Origin: Arthrobacter yangruifuii
GTDB lineage: Bacteria > Actinomycetota > Actinomycetes > Actinomycetales > Micrococcaceae
DNA length: 64,000 nt
NCBI RefSeq assembly: GCF_009192775.1
Contig: NZ_VTFX01000005.1
Span: 1 to 64,000, forward strand
Reading direction: 5' to 3'
In this document: piece after piece, positions 1 to 8,265 of the stretch
How the letters are laid out: every line of letters begins with the position of its first letter
How positions within the stretch are numbered: the stretch's first letter is position 1
Notes under the pieces: generated by a model
What the model was told of the DNA's origin: nothing
Database searches by the model: none
What the model saw: only the letters and a program-made list of their open reading frames with translations
Made by a program: the position numbers and the translations under genes

Positions 1-91
1 GCCCGGTCCCATTCCGAACCCGGAAGCTAAGACCCACAGCGCCGATGGTACTGCATCCGGGAGGATGTGGGAGAGTAGGTCACCGCCGGAC
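1..91 (+). rRNA. rrf: 5S ribosomal RNA, 3' part
   Basis: The first 91 bases are the 3' three quarters of a bacterial 5S rRNA. The conserved CCCATTCCGAACCCGGAAG block and the closing GAGAGTAGGTCACCGCCGGAC segment are both present. The 5' end lies before the window, so an rRNA operon on the plus strand ends here. A strong hairpin follows within 20 bases. Confidence 0.95.
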
Positions 92-106
92 AATTTTTGT
101 TGAGAG

Positions 107-139
107 GGTCAGGCCCCGCACCATGTGCGGGGCCTGACC
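107..139 (+). terminator. terminator of the rRNA operon
   Basis: A perfect 14-bp stem (107-120 with 126-139) with a 5-base loop is followed by TGTTT. It lies 16 bases after the 5S gene and most likely ends rRNA transcription. Confidence 0.85.
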
Positions 140-243
140 TGTTTAACCCACAGGATGTGCCTGTACCGGTGTCGGTGCGGGCCTTTCCTGTTTAACCAGG
201 CCGGCAGCCCGCTCTCTTCGGGCAGGCCGGTAGGCTGGGAATC

Positions 244-741
244 ATGAGTGCTTCCCTGTTTTCCCATGCCGCAGCTCCGGATCCGGATGAGGGGACGCCT
301 GGTGCCGGCGCGTCCGTTCCCGACGTGGTGGCCACCCGTCAGGTTCCCCGCGATCCCGAGGAAGCGTTCAACGGCTTCACCGACTACCTGCACCTTTGGT
401 GGCCGGAGGACCTGACGGATTTCGGGGAGGGAACGCACGCCGAGTTTGAGGGCGGGGTACTTACCGAGACCGGTCCCGATGGCGAAATGGCGGTATGGGC
501 AACGGTGCGCACCCGGGAGCCGAACACGTTGCTGGAGCTGGAATGGGTGGCCGGGCAGGACCCGCGGTTCCCCACCGAGGTCCGGGTGGATTTCGCTCCT
601 GCAGCAGACGGCTCCACCCTGGTCACCCTGCGCCACTCGGGCTTGGACCGGCTCGCGGACGCGGCACGCGAATATGACCGGCTCCAGAGCGAATGGGAGC
701 AGATCCTGGAGCGCTACGCGCGCTTTATGGGCGCTCGGTAG
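244..741 (+). CDS. SRPBCC (AHSA1/START-like) domain protein
   Basis: The 165-residue protein looks like a helix-grip SRPBCC domain. It has an early segment on coefficient-like residues (DPEEAFNGFTDY), a WW-containing strand, a central run of beta strands (TVRTREPNTLLELEWV) and a long C-terminal helix ending ERYARFMGAR. Such proteins bind hydrophobic ligands or assist other proteins; no ligand can be inferred. It is the first gene after the rRNA terminator and ends 3 bases before the FAD-linked oxidase gene, so the two are probably co-transcribed. Confidence 0.75.
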   Translation: MSASLFSHAAAPDPDEGTPGAGASVPDVVATRQVPRDPEEAFNGFTDYLHLWWPEDLTDFGEGTHAEFEGGVLTETGPDGEMAVWATVRTREPNTLLELEWVAGQDPRFPTEVRVDFAPAADGSTLVTLRHSGLDRLADAAREYDRLQSEWEQILERYARFMGAR

Positions 742-744
742 CCC

Positions 745-2142
745 ATGTCCGTGAACGCGGGGCACAGCCTGACTCTCACCGGCCCGGACCGGCTGGTGGA
801 AACGGCACCGGAGGTCCTGGCTGCCTTTGCCGCAGACCGAGGTCCCGTGCTGGACTACGCGGAGCCGTTGGCGGTGGTTTGGCCCACAAGCGTCCGCGGT
901 GTCCAGGAGGTGATGCGCTGGGCGTCGGCGACGGGTACCGCCGTGGTGCCCCGCGGAGCCGGTACCGGAGTGTCGGGCGGTGCCCATGCGACGGGCGGCT
1001 GCATCGTCCTCTGTCTGGACCGAATGAACCGCATTCTTGAACTCAATGCGCAGGACGAGATCGCCGTCGTCGAACCCGGGGTGATCAACGCCGATCTCAA
1101 TGCGGCGGCGGCGCCCCACGGGTTAATGTATGCCCCGGACCCGGCCAGCTACCGGATCTCCACCATCGGCGGGAACGTGGCCACCAATGCCGGAGGACTT
1201 CGCTGTGCGAAGTACGGGGTGACACGCGACTCCGTCCTGGCGCTGGAGGTGGTCCTGGCCGACGGCTCGCTGATCAGCACCGGACATCGCACCTTCAAGG
1301 GGGTAGCGGGCTACGACCTCACCGGCCTGTTCACCGGCTCCGAAGGCACCTTGGGAATTATCGTCAGTATCACCGTGCGGCTGCGGTACCTGCCCGTGGC
1401 CGTGCGGACCATTGCGGCCTTCTTTCCCGATTTTCCGACGGCGGCTGCCGGGGTCCTGGCGGTCGGCGCAGCACGAGTCCAACCGGCCATCATGGAGTTG
1501 CTGGACGGGGCCACGCTCGACGCGCTGGACGGCACCCACGGAAGCAACCTCCGGACCCGCGGCAACGCCCTGCTGCTCATCCAGACGGACGGGTTCGGGG
1601 CCGACGCCGAGGCCGGCGTCGTGCGCCGGGTGCTGGCTGGCTTGGGGGGAACAGTGAGTACGGAAGGCTCGGCGGAAGCCGGCAGGCTGGTGGAGCTGCG
1701 CCGGCACAGCCGTGGCGACGCAACGGCCCACGAGTTCCGGGTGGGGGAGGACGTTGCCGTTCCACGCTCTGCGCTGGTGCGCTACGTTGCCGAGCTTGAA
1801 CGGATGGCCGAACGGCACCGGGTTCGCCTCAGGGTGGTTGCCCATGCCGGAGACGGCAACCTGCATCCCACCTTCTGGGTGCAGGCTGCCGACGACGGCG
1901 CCCGAAAGCGCCTGGATGCCGCCCTGGATGAGTCCATCACCGTGGCACTGTCCCTGGGCGGAACCATCACGGGCGAACACGGCATCGGGCAGTTCAAGCT
2001 GCGCTGGCTGCCGCAGGAACAGCGGGCAGAGGTGCTCGAGCTGCAGCGGAGGGTGAAAGCCGTGTTCGATCCCGGCGGCATCCTGAACCCCGGGAAGGCC
2101 ATTCCCGGCGGTGGACCCGCTAATCCAGCCGGACCCCGCTAA
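745..2142 (+). CDS. FAD-linked oxidase, glycolate oxidase/D-lactate dehydrogenase type
   Basis: This 465-residue protein belongs to the FAD-binding PCMH plus FAD-oxidase C-terminal family (GlcD, D-lactate or D-2-hydroxyacid dehydrogenases). The PCMH part (about residues 30-215) carries PRGAGTGVSGGA and IGGNVATNAGG flavin-binding loops. The C-terminal half has the HAGDGNLHP and GEHGIGQFK signatures of the family. It probably oxidises a 2-hydroxy acid to the 2-oxo acid; the exact substrate is not visible. No GlcE or GlcF partner gene is nearby. The last codons (ANPAGPR) fall inside a 19-bp tandem repeat shared with the convergent alpha-glucosidase gene. Confidence 0.85.
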   Translation: MSVNAGHSLTLTGPDRLVETAPEVLAAFAADRGPVLDYAEPLAVVWPTSVRGVQEVMRWASATGTAVVPRGAGTGVSGGAHATGGCIVLCLDRMNRILELNAQDEIAVVEPGVINADLNAAAAPHGLMYAPDPASYRISTIGGNVATNAGGLRCAKYGVTRDSVLALEVVLADGSLISTGHRTFKGVAGYDLTGLFTGSEGTLGIIVSITVRLRYLPVAVRTIAAFFPDFPTAAAGVLAVGAARVQPAIMELLDGATLDALDGTHGSNLRTRGNALLLIQTDGFGADAEAGVVRRVLAGLGGTVSTEGSAEAGRLVELRRHSRGDATAHEFRVGEDVAVPRSALVRYVAELERMAERHRVRLRVVAHAGDGNLHPTFWVQAADDGARKRLDAALDESITVALSLGGTITGEHGIGQFKLRWLPQEQRAEVLELQRRVKAVFDPGGILNPGKAIPGGGPANPAGPR

Positions 2143-2171
2143 TTCAGCCGGACCCCGCTAATCCAGCCGGA
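2113..2171. repeat. three tandem 18-19 bp units across two convergent stops
   Basis: The unit GGACCCCGCTAATCCAGCC occurs at 2113-2130 (one base shorter), 2131-2149 (one substitution) and 2150-2168, followed by GGA. Both the FAD-oxidase stop (TAA at 2140-2142) and the alpha-glucosidase stop (CTA complement at 2158-2160) fall in the array. Confidence 0.9.
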
Positions 2172-3873
2172 GCCAGACCGTACGGTTGGGCCGCAGCCGG
2201 CTGCCCTCAAGGGCATCTGCCGCACTGCCCAGCAGGAGCGGGAGATCGGGCAGCTGCACCGGCGCTTCGCCCATGTTGATGGCCACGAGCACACCGCCGT
2301 TGACAAAGGCGACCAGCCCCTCGTCGTCGTGCTCCGGCCACCATGCCAATGAACCGTCGCCCAGACGGAGCTCCCGGCGGAGGGCGAGGGCGTTGCGGTA
2401 GAGGTTCAGGGTGGAGTCGGGATTACGGCGCTCAATGTCGCGGGAGTGCTTCCCCCAGATCGGCGGCTGCGGAAGCCAGCTCTCGCCCGTCGAGCTGAAG
2501 CCGTAGCTGGGCAGGTTCGCTTTCCACGGCAGGGGAACCCGGTTTCCGTCACGGCCCACCCGGACGCCTGCGGTGCGGTGGAACGTGGGGTCCTGGCGGA
2601 ACTCATCCGGGAGCAGTGTGTGGTCCGGGAGGCCTAGCTCCTCGCCCTGGTAAAGATAAACACCGCCGGGCAGGGCCAGCATCAGCAGGGTTGCGGCGCG
2701 GCCCCGGACGAGGCCGAGTTCGAGGTTGGGCTGTTCGTCCTGCGGCCCCAGCCCGTCCCCGCTCCGGGGCCCGGCGCCCGTCAGGCCGAAACGGCTGGTG
2801 TGCCGGACGACGTCGTGATTGGACAGGACCCAGGTGGTCGGAGCCCCCACTCTGTCGAACGCACGCAGGGAAGACTCAATGACCTTCCGCAGGGCCGGCG
2901 CGTCCCAGGGATGGTGCAGGTAGGCGAAGTTGAAGGTCTGGTGCATCTCGTCCGGGCGGACCCAGTCGCTCAGGCGCTCCACCGGGTCGATGGTGGCTTC
3001 GGCACAGAGCACCCGTTCACCGTCATAGGAGTCCAGGATTTTCCGCCAGGACCGGTAGATGTCATGAATGCCCGGCTGGCCGAACATGGGTGCTTCAACC
3101 CCGGGATAGCCCTCGGAGGAGGATCCGTCGGCACGGCCGCCCCAGTCCGGAAGACCGGATTTCTTGATCAGCGCGTGGGCAACGTCCACCCGGAACCCGC
3201 CGACGCCCCGGTCCAGCCAGAACCGAAGGATTTTTTCGAATTCGGCGTGCACGGCGGGGCAGTCCCAGTTGAAGTCCGGCTGGGACGTATCGAACAGGTG
3301 CAGGTACCACTGCCCGGGAGTACCGTCGGGTTCGGTGATCCGGGTCCAGGCCGGGCCGCCGAAGTGGGACTGCCAGTTGTTCGGCGGATTCTCTCCATGC
3401 TCACCGGTGCCGTCCCGGAAAATAAACATGTCCCTGGCCGGGGAACCGGCCGGGGAGGCCAGGGCCTCCTGGAAGAGGCGGTGCTGGTCGGAGCAGTGGT
3501 TGGGAACCAGATCCACGATGACGCGGATCTTATGGCGGGAAGCCTGGGCAATCAGCGCATCGAAGTCGTCCAGATCGCCGAAGAGGGGATCAACGGAGCA
3601 GTAATCGGCGACGTCGTAGCCGGCATCCTTCTGCGGAGAGCGGTAAAACGGGGAGAGCCAGACGGCGTCGATCTCGAGATCGGCGAGGGCAGGTATTTCC
3701 GCGGTAATGCCCTGCAGATCTCCGACGCCGTCGCCGCGCAGATCACGGAACGAGCGGGGGTAGATCTGGTAAATCACCGAAGACCGCCACCAGTCGCGGC
3801 GGGCCGACGGTTCATGGACGGGGATCACACGCAGGTGGGCCCGTCCGGAAACGGTAGCCAAGTCTTCGACCAT
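2158..3873 (-). CDS. alpha-glucosidase, glycoside hydrolase family 13
   Basis: A 571-residue GH13 enzyme of the oligo-1,6-glucosidase/alpha-glucosidase group. It hydrolyses alpha-glucosidic links from the ends of malto- or isomalto-oligosaccharides, or sucrose or trehalulose-like sugars. Visible landmarks are VIYQIYPRSF near residue 33, DLVPNH near 121, GFRVDVAHA with the nucleophile Asp230, the acid/base Glu292 (AEATID), and SNHD with Asp354. The start at 3873 was preferred over an upstream ATG at 3966 because an AGGAAAG site precedes it at normal distance. No signal peptide is seen, so it is probably cytoplasmic. It lies convergent to the oxidase gene and divergent from the DUF4190 gene. 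Confidence 0.92.
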   Translation of the reverse strand: MVEDLATVSGRAHLRVIPVHEPSARRDWWRSSVIYQIYPRSFRDLRGDGVGDLQGITAEIPALADLEIDAVWLSPFYRSPQKDAGYDVADYCSVDPLFGDLDDFDALIAQASRHKIRVIVDLVPNHCSDQHRLFQEALASPAGSPARDMFIFRDGTGEHGENPPNNWQSHFGGPAWTRITEPDGTPGQWYLHLFDTSQPDFNWDCPAVHAEFEKILRFWLDRGVGGFRVDVAHALIKKSGLPDWGGRADGSSSEGYPGVEAPMFGQPGIHDIYRSWRKILDSYDGERVLCAEATIDPVERLSDWVRPDEMHQTFNFAYLHHPWDAPALRKVIESSLRAFDRVGAPTTWVLSNHDVVRHTSRFGLTGAGPRSGDGLGPQDEQPNLELGLVRGRAATLLMLALPGGVYLYQGEELGLPDHTLLPDEFRQDPTFHRTAGVRVGRDGNRVPLPWKANLPSYGFSSTGESWLPQPPIWGKHSRDIERRNPDSTLNLYRNALALRRELRLGDGSLAWWPEHDDEGLVAFVNGGVLVAINMGEAPVQLPDLPLLLGSAADALEGSRLRPNRTVWLRLD

Positions 3874-4130
3874 TCGGAGCGTCTTTCCTTCCACAGATCT
3901 ATCGAACCTACACTTCCATTTAACGGCTCCAGCCCCTGCCCGGATGACAACTGCAGCGGAGATCACAGGAGATCCTGGACACGCCCTGAAAGGCAGGCGA
4001 GGGGTTTTCCACGCTTATGGCACCGGCAGCCGGGCTTGTATAGGATTGGTGTACGTCACATTGGCGTTGCGCGGTTGATCGATCACTCGTCCCGGCCGTG
4101 CTAACCATTTTTCTTCAGGGGGATATTCGC

Positions 4131-4733
4131 GTGTCAGAGAACCGACCAGAGTGGCAGCCAGGGGCAGACCCTGCCGGCAACGACAAGACTTCTTCGGACA
4201 GCGGCCAGTACGGGTCCGCTCCCGCCTCCGGCACCCCAGAGGAACAGGAGACCACCGCGTACCCCTCCTACGGGCAGCAGCAGGACAGCCAGCCTGAGGC
4301 TAACCCCTACAGCCAGCCTGAGGCTAACCCCTACAGCCAGCCCGAGGCTAACCCTTACGGGCAGCAGCAGGACAGCCAGCCCGAGGCTAACCCCTACGGG
4401 CAGCAGGCCGCCTATCCGGGTTACGGCCAGGACGCATCGGCCTACAGCCAGCCGGCGGGTTACCCCGCCTACGGCCAGGACGGCTACCCCCAGCCGCAGG
4501 TGAACCCCGGGCAGGCCATGGGCATTGCCGGCCTTATCACGTCCTTCTTTATCTCCGTGGTGGGCCTGGTCCTGAGCATTATCGGCCTGAACCAGTCCCG
4601 CAAAGCAGGGATGGGCAACGTCCCGGCCGTAGCCGGCATTATCATCGGCGGGCTGGGGACCCTCGTCGGGGTGGTTTTCTTCATCTTCATCATGATCGCG
4701 ATCATGAGCAGCAGCAGTAGCTACAGCTACTGA
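4131..4733 (+). CDS. DUF4190-like membrane protein with a Pro/Gln/Tyr repeat N-terminus
   Basis: About 130 residues of low-complexity cytoplasmic sequence, rich in Q, P, Y and N and built on a PEANPYSQ/GQQ repeat, precede a small DUF4190-type membrane domain. That domain has two helices: AGLITSFFISVVGLVLSIIGL, then a GIIIGGLGTLVGVVFFIFIMIAIM stretch. It ends in a serine tail. GTG at 4131 with an AGGGGG site 8 bases upstream is the better start; an upstream GTG at 4098 has none. The function of this family is unknown. The repeats suggest variable-length, disordered sequence. Confidence 0.8.
   Translation: MSENRPEWQPGADPAGNDKTSSDSGQYGSAPASGTPEEQETTAYPSYGQQQDSQPEANPYSQPEANPYSQPEANPYGQQQDSQPEANPYGQQAAYPGYGQDASAYSQPAGYPAYGQDGYPQPQVNPGQAMGIAGLITSFFISVVGLVLSIIGLNQSRKAGMGNVPAVAGIIIGGLGTLVGVVFFIFIMIAIMSSSSSYSY
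4270..4405 (+). repeat. in-frame coding repeats (PEANPYSQ/PEANPYGQQ)
   Basis: Near-identical units based on CAGCCTGAGGCTAACCCCTA recur four times, with GGGCAGCAGCAGGACAGC inserted between some of them. All copies stay in frame, so copy-number change would lengthen or shorten the disordered N-terminus without breaking the gene. Confidence 0.85.
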
Positions 4734-4752
4734 CCGCTTCCGCGCCCCATCC

Positions 4753-4783
4753 GAGGAGCTCCGGCCTTAGGCCGGGGCTCCTC
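4753..4783. terminator. bidirectional hairpin between convergent genes
   Basis: A 14-bp stem (4753-4766 with 4770-4783, one T-G wobble) closes on a 3-base loop. It sits just after the DUF4190 gene and includes the stop codon of the convergent DUF4032 gene. There is no clear T-tract. Confidence 0.6.
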
Positions 4784-6128
4784 CTGCGTCCAGGATGTTC
4801 ATGGTCCGGGTATCGGTGCTGAGCAGGATCGCAGCTTCGTCGCGCCGGTGGCGAAGGATGTTGTCCATGTAGGACTGCACTGCCTCGGCCATGGGCACGT
4901 TGTGGTTGGCCTTCTCGGACATATACCAGCGGTGCTCGAGGACCTCGTGCACCACTTCGGCAGCCTCCAGCTTGCTGCCCAGATCCCGGGGCACGGCCTT
5001 GACGATGGGTTCGAAGACCTGGGTCACCCATAGATGCGCGCTGAGCTCTTCATCGAGTTCCGGATGGTTGGTCACCCGGTATGAATCGAGGTCATTGAGC
5101 AGCCGCCTGGCCTGGTTCTCCTGGGCATCGATTCCGGTCAGGCGCAGCAGCCTGCGCTGATGGTGCCCGGCGTCGACGACCTTGGGCTGCAACTGGACCT
5201 GCGTCCCGTCTGGGGTGGTGCTGATACTGAGTTCGTCGACGTCGAACCCCAGGTCATTCAGGCGGCGGATACGCGCGTCCACGCGCCAGCGGTCCGCCAT
5301 GCCGAAGGACTCCTGCTCGGTCAGCTCCGCCCACAGCCGGCGGTAGCTGTCCATGATCCGTTCGCTGGTGGACAGGGGGTCCACGGATTCCTCCACCAGA
5401 CCGCCCTCGGCCAGATCCATCAATTCACCGGCAATGTTGACCCGGGCGATCTCCAGATCGTACTCGCGCTGGCCGTTGGACAGCTCGGGGTAAAGCTCTC
5501 CGGTCTCCGCGTCCACGAGGTAGGCGGCGAATGCGCCGGCATCCCGCCGGAAGAGGGTGTTGGACAGGGAGACGTCACCCCAGTAGAAACCGGCGAGATG
5601 AAGGCGGACCAGCAAAAGCGCCTGGGCGTCGATCAGGCGGGTCAGGGTGACTTCACGCAGGGTCTGGGAGAAGACGGCGCGGTAAGGCAGAGAGAACCGC
5701 AGGTGCCGGGTGACCAGCACCGGCTGCAGTTCTTCCCCCGAGGGGTCCGTGCGGCCGGTAATCACCGCCACCGGAGCCACTGCGGGAACATTCAGGCGAC
5801 GGAGTTTGCGCAGCATGTGGTATTCCTGCCGCGCTACGTGTTCGCTGGTTTCCTTGATGGCTATGAGCGAATTGTTCAGCCGGGCAAAGCGGACCACATG
5901 GCGGGAAATGCCGCGGGGGAGGGCGGCCAGGTTCTCCTTGGGCCAGTCCTCGAGCGGGATGTGCCAGGGCAGGTCCAGCAGGGCCGGATCCATGGAGGCA
6001 GCCGTGATGTTCAGCGACCCCAGCGTGTTGATCCGGTTGGTGGAGGAACGGGTGGTCCGGGGCAGCTTACCCGTCTGCTCCCAGTCCGTGGGTTCGTTCT
6101 GCCAGTTGGCAGGTAAGGCGTCTGTCAT
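4767..6128 (-). CDS. DUF4032 kinase-like protein
   Basis: The 453-residue protein is a typical actinobacterial DUF4032 protein with a lipopolysaccharide-kinase-like fold. The kinase-like N-terminal half shows a putative ATP-binding Lys in NSLIAIKETSE, a Glu region (ARQEYHMLRKL) and a catalytic-loop-like GFYWGDVSLSNTLF followed by YLVDAETGELY, which resemble HxDxxxxN and DFG-like elements. The rest is the DUF4032 C-terminal domain. Its substrate is unknown. The gene starts 45 bases downstream of the ABC ATPase terminator and is probably transcribed by itself. Confidence 0.85.
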   Translation of the reverse strand: MTDALPANWQNEPTDWEQTGKLPRTTRSSTNRINTLGSLNITAASMDPALLDLPWHIPLEDWPKENLAALPRGISRHVVRFARLNNSLIAIKETSEHVARQEYHMLRKLRRLNVPAVAPVAVITGRTDPSGEELQPVLVTRHLRFSLPYRAVFSQTLREVTLTRLIDAQALLLVRLHLAGFYWGDVSLSNTLFRRDAGAFAAYLVDAETGELYPELSNGQREYDLEIARVNIAGELMDLAEGGLVEESVDPLSTSERIMDSYRRLWAELTEQESFGMADRWRVDARIRRLNDLGFDVDELSISTTPDGTQVQLQPKVVDAGHHQRRLLRLTGIDAQENQARRLLNDLDSYRVTNHPELDEELSAHLWVTQVFEPIVKAVPRDLGSKLEAAEVVHEVLEHRWYMSEKANHNVPMAEAVQSYMDNILRHRRDEAAILLSTDTRTMNILDAGGAPA

Positions 6129-6172
6129 AGGCGAAAACCCTTACATCTCAGGCATGCATTAAGCGAAAAAGC

Positions 6173-6216
6173 GGTGGCTCCCCACCTTTAAAGTCTAGTT
6201 GAGCCGGGGAGCCACC
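6173..6216 (-). terminator. terminator of the ABC ATPase gene
   Basis: An 11-bp perfect inverted repeat (6173-6183 with 6206-6216) is followed on the minus strand by a TTTTT run. It lies 16 bases beyond the stop of the minus-strand ABC ATPase gene. Confidence 0.75.
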
Positions 6217-6232
6217 ACATTTGCGGTTTGGA

Positions 6233-7321
6233 TCAGGCCTGTTCTGCCAGCCGTTCCCCGCTGGAGGTGTCGAACAGGTGGACGTGGCCCTTCTGCGGGC
6301 GGACGTGGAGGGTGTCGCCCTTCAGCGGCGGGCGCCGGCCGTCCACACGGACCACCATGTCGTGGTCTTTGCCGTCGATGGTGCTGTGGCCGTAAACGTA
6401 GGCGTCTGCTCCCAGTTCTTCAACCACATCCACCTCGACGCGCAGGCCCTCGCCTTCAGGGACGGTTTCCAAGTCCTCGGGACGGACACCCAGCGTGACG
6501 GTATTGCCCGCTGCAGCGCCCAGCACAGCGCTTTCCACCGGGTACACCGCTCCGCCGAAGGCGACGCCGCCGTCCACCACCGGCAGCTCCAGCAGGTTCA
6601 TGGCCGGGGAACCGATGAAGCCGGCCACAAACACGTTCCGGGGGTGGTCGTAGAGGTTCCGCGGGGTGTCGACCTGCTGCAGGACCCCGTCCTTCAGCAC
6701 GGCCACGCGGTCACCCATGGTCATGGCCTCGACCTGGTCATGGGTGACGTAGACCGTGGTGACGCCGAGGCGGCGGGTCAGGGAGGCAATCTGGGTGCGG
6801 GTCTGCACGCGCAGCTTGGCATCCAGGTTGGAAAGCGGCTCATCCATCAGGAAGACCTGCGGGTTGCGGACAATTGCCCGGCCCATGGCAACGCGCTGGC
6901 GCTGACCGCCGGAGAGTGCCTTCGGCTTCCGGTCCAGGAAGTCCTCGAGGTCCAGCAGTTTCGCGGCCTCACGGACGCGCTCCATGCGCTCTTCCTTGCC
7001 GATGCCGGCGATCTTGAGGGCGAAGCCCATGTTGTCCGCCACGGACATGTGCGGGTACAGCGCATAGTTCTGGAAAACCATAGCGATGTCGCGGTCCTTG
7101 GGCGGAACGTCAGTGACGTCACGGTCACCGATGAGGATCCGCCCGGAGTCGACGTCTTCGAGGCCTGCGAGCATCCGCAGCGAGGTGGATTTTCCACAGC
7201 CCGAGGGGCCGACGAGAACCAGGAATTCGCCGTCGGCGATTTCGAGGCTGAGGTTGTCTACTGCGGGGCGTTCCGTCCCCGGGTAGAGGCGAGTTGCCTG
7301 GTCAAACGTTACCGTTGCCAT
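6233..7321 (-). CDS. ugpC: sugar ABC transporter ATP-binding protein (UgpC/MsmK/MalK type)
   Basis: This 362-residue ATPase drives carbohydrate ABC importers. It has Walker A (GPSGCGKST), a Q-loop (MVFQNYALYPHM), the ABC signature (LSGGQRQR), Walker B (VFLMDEPLSNLD), the switch His (VTHDQVEAM) and a C-terminal TOBE/regulatory domain. Length and domain order match the MalK/UgpC/MsmX group. In Actinobacteria one such ATPase often serves several importers, and no permease or binding protein is encoded beside it here. The start at 7321 has an AAGGG site 8 bases upstream and is preferred over the ATG/GTG five codons earlier. Confidence 0.9.
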   Translation of the reverse strand: MATVTFDQATRLYPGTERPAVDNLSLEIADGEFLVLVGPSGCGKSTSLRMLAGLEDVDSGRILIGDRDVTDVPPKDRDIAMVFQNYALYPHMSVADNMGFALKIAGIGKEERMERVREAAKLLDLEDFLDRKPKALSGGQRQRVAMGRAIVRNPQVFLMDEPLSNLDAKLRVQTRTQIASLTRRLGVTTVYVTHDQVEAMTMGDRVAVLKDGVLQQVDTPRNLYDHPRNVFVAGFIGSPAMNLLELPVVDGGVAFGGAVYPVESAVLGAAAGNTVTLGVRPEDLETVPEGEGLRVEVDVVEELGADAYVYGHSTIDGKDHDMVVRVDGRRPPLKGDTLHVRPQKGHVHLFDTSSGERLAEQA

Positions 7322-7482
7322 GGTATTTCCCTTCACGGGCAGGTACGTGCCCGACGATCCGTTGTGAATGGAGAGCTATTGAGTTGGGTTGCGTACCGCG
7401 GCACATCTATCGCATGTGACGCGGCTCACGGGGACAGTATTGCACACGTTTCCCGGTGCAGACGCGGGCCCGGCGCCCCGGG

Positions 7483-8265
7483 TTAACCGATGACGGCGGC
7501 GGTGCGCAGCCGTGCAAGTTCGGCCAGCACCGCGGTGAACGCTTCGGGGGATTCCACCCGATAGTCCGCGGCAGTGGTTCCTTCGCCGACCTTGATGCCG
7601 ACGTCACCCGGTGCAAGGGCTTCGAAGCCACGTTCATCGGTGACATCATCTCCGGCGAAGAGCACGGCGGTGGCGCCGGTCAGCCCGCGCAGGGCGCGGA
7701 TGCCCTCACCCTTGTTGGTGGAAATCACGGAGGCTTCCAGGACGGACTTGCCGTCGGTGACGTGCACGCCGTCGAGCTGGCCGAGTTCCCGGCGCGCATC
7801 CTCCGTCGCAGCGGCGGCCACCGGTCCCGTCACGCTCCGGGTGTGCAACACGACGCCGGCGGGCTTGTCCTCCAGCCGGCATCCCGGGTGCCGGGCAACC
7901 ACGGATTCCACCGCAGCGCGGGCGCGTGCCAGCAGCTCGGCCTGTTCTGCGGTCAGCTGCAGCGGCTCCTGGTTGGGGCCCGTCCAGGTCTCGGCGCCGT
8001 GGCTGCCGATCAGCAGAGTTTCGGGTTCCGGGGAGGCAACGGTGCGCAGGCTGTCCAGCGCGCGTCCGGAAATGAACGCGGTGACCGTCTCCGGCAGGGC
8101 GGCAAGGGCGCGGACAGCGGCTGCCGATCCGTCCAGCGGACGGGCATCCTCGGCATGCTCCACGAGCGGGGAGAGTACGCCGTCAAAGTCCAGCGCCACC
8201 AAAAGCCGTCCGGTGCCCGCCAGGGACTCCAGTGCGGCCTGCAGTTCGGCGTCCAGCGCACCCAT
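7483..8265 (-). CDS. otsB: trehalose-6-phosphate phosphatase
   Basis: OtsB removes the phosphate from trehalose 6-phosphate to give trehalose. The 260-residue protein has the HAD motifs: DFDGVLSPL (nucleophile and general acid Asp) near residue 26, a Ser in AFISGRALDSL, GSHGAE, a Lys in the STNKGEGIRAL segment, and the GDDVTDERGFE motif. It is the second gene of an otsA-otsB operon; its ATG overlaps the otsA stop by one base (TGATG). A GTG one codon earlier is also possible. Confidence 0.93.
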   Translation of the reverse strand: MGALDAELQAALESLAGTGRLLVALDFDGVLSPLVEHAEDARPLDGSAAAVRALAALPETVTAFISGRALDSLRTVASPEPETLLIGSHGAETWTGPNQEPLQLTAEQAELLARARAAVESVVARHPGCRLEDKPAGVVLHTRSVTGPVAAAATEDARRELGQLDGVHVTDGKSVLEASVISTNKGEGIRALRGLTGATAVLFAGDDVTDERGFEALAPGDVGIKVGEGTTAADYRVESPEAFTAVLAELARLRTAAVIG

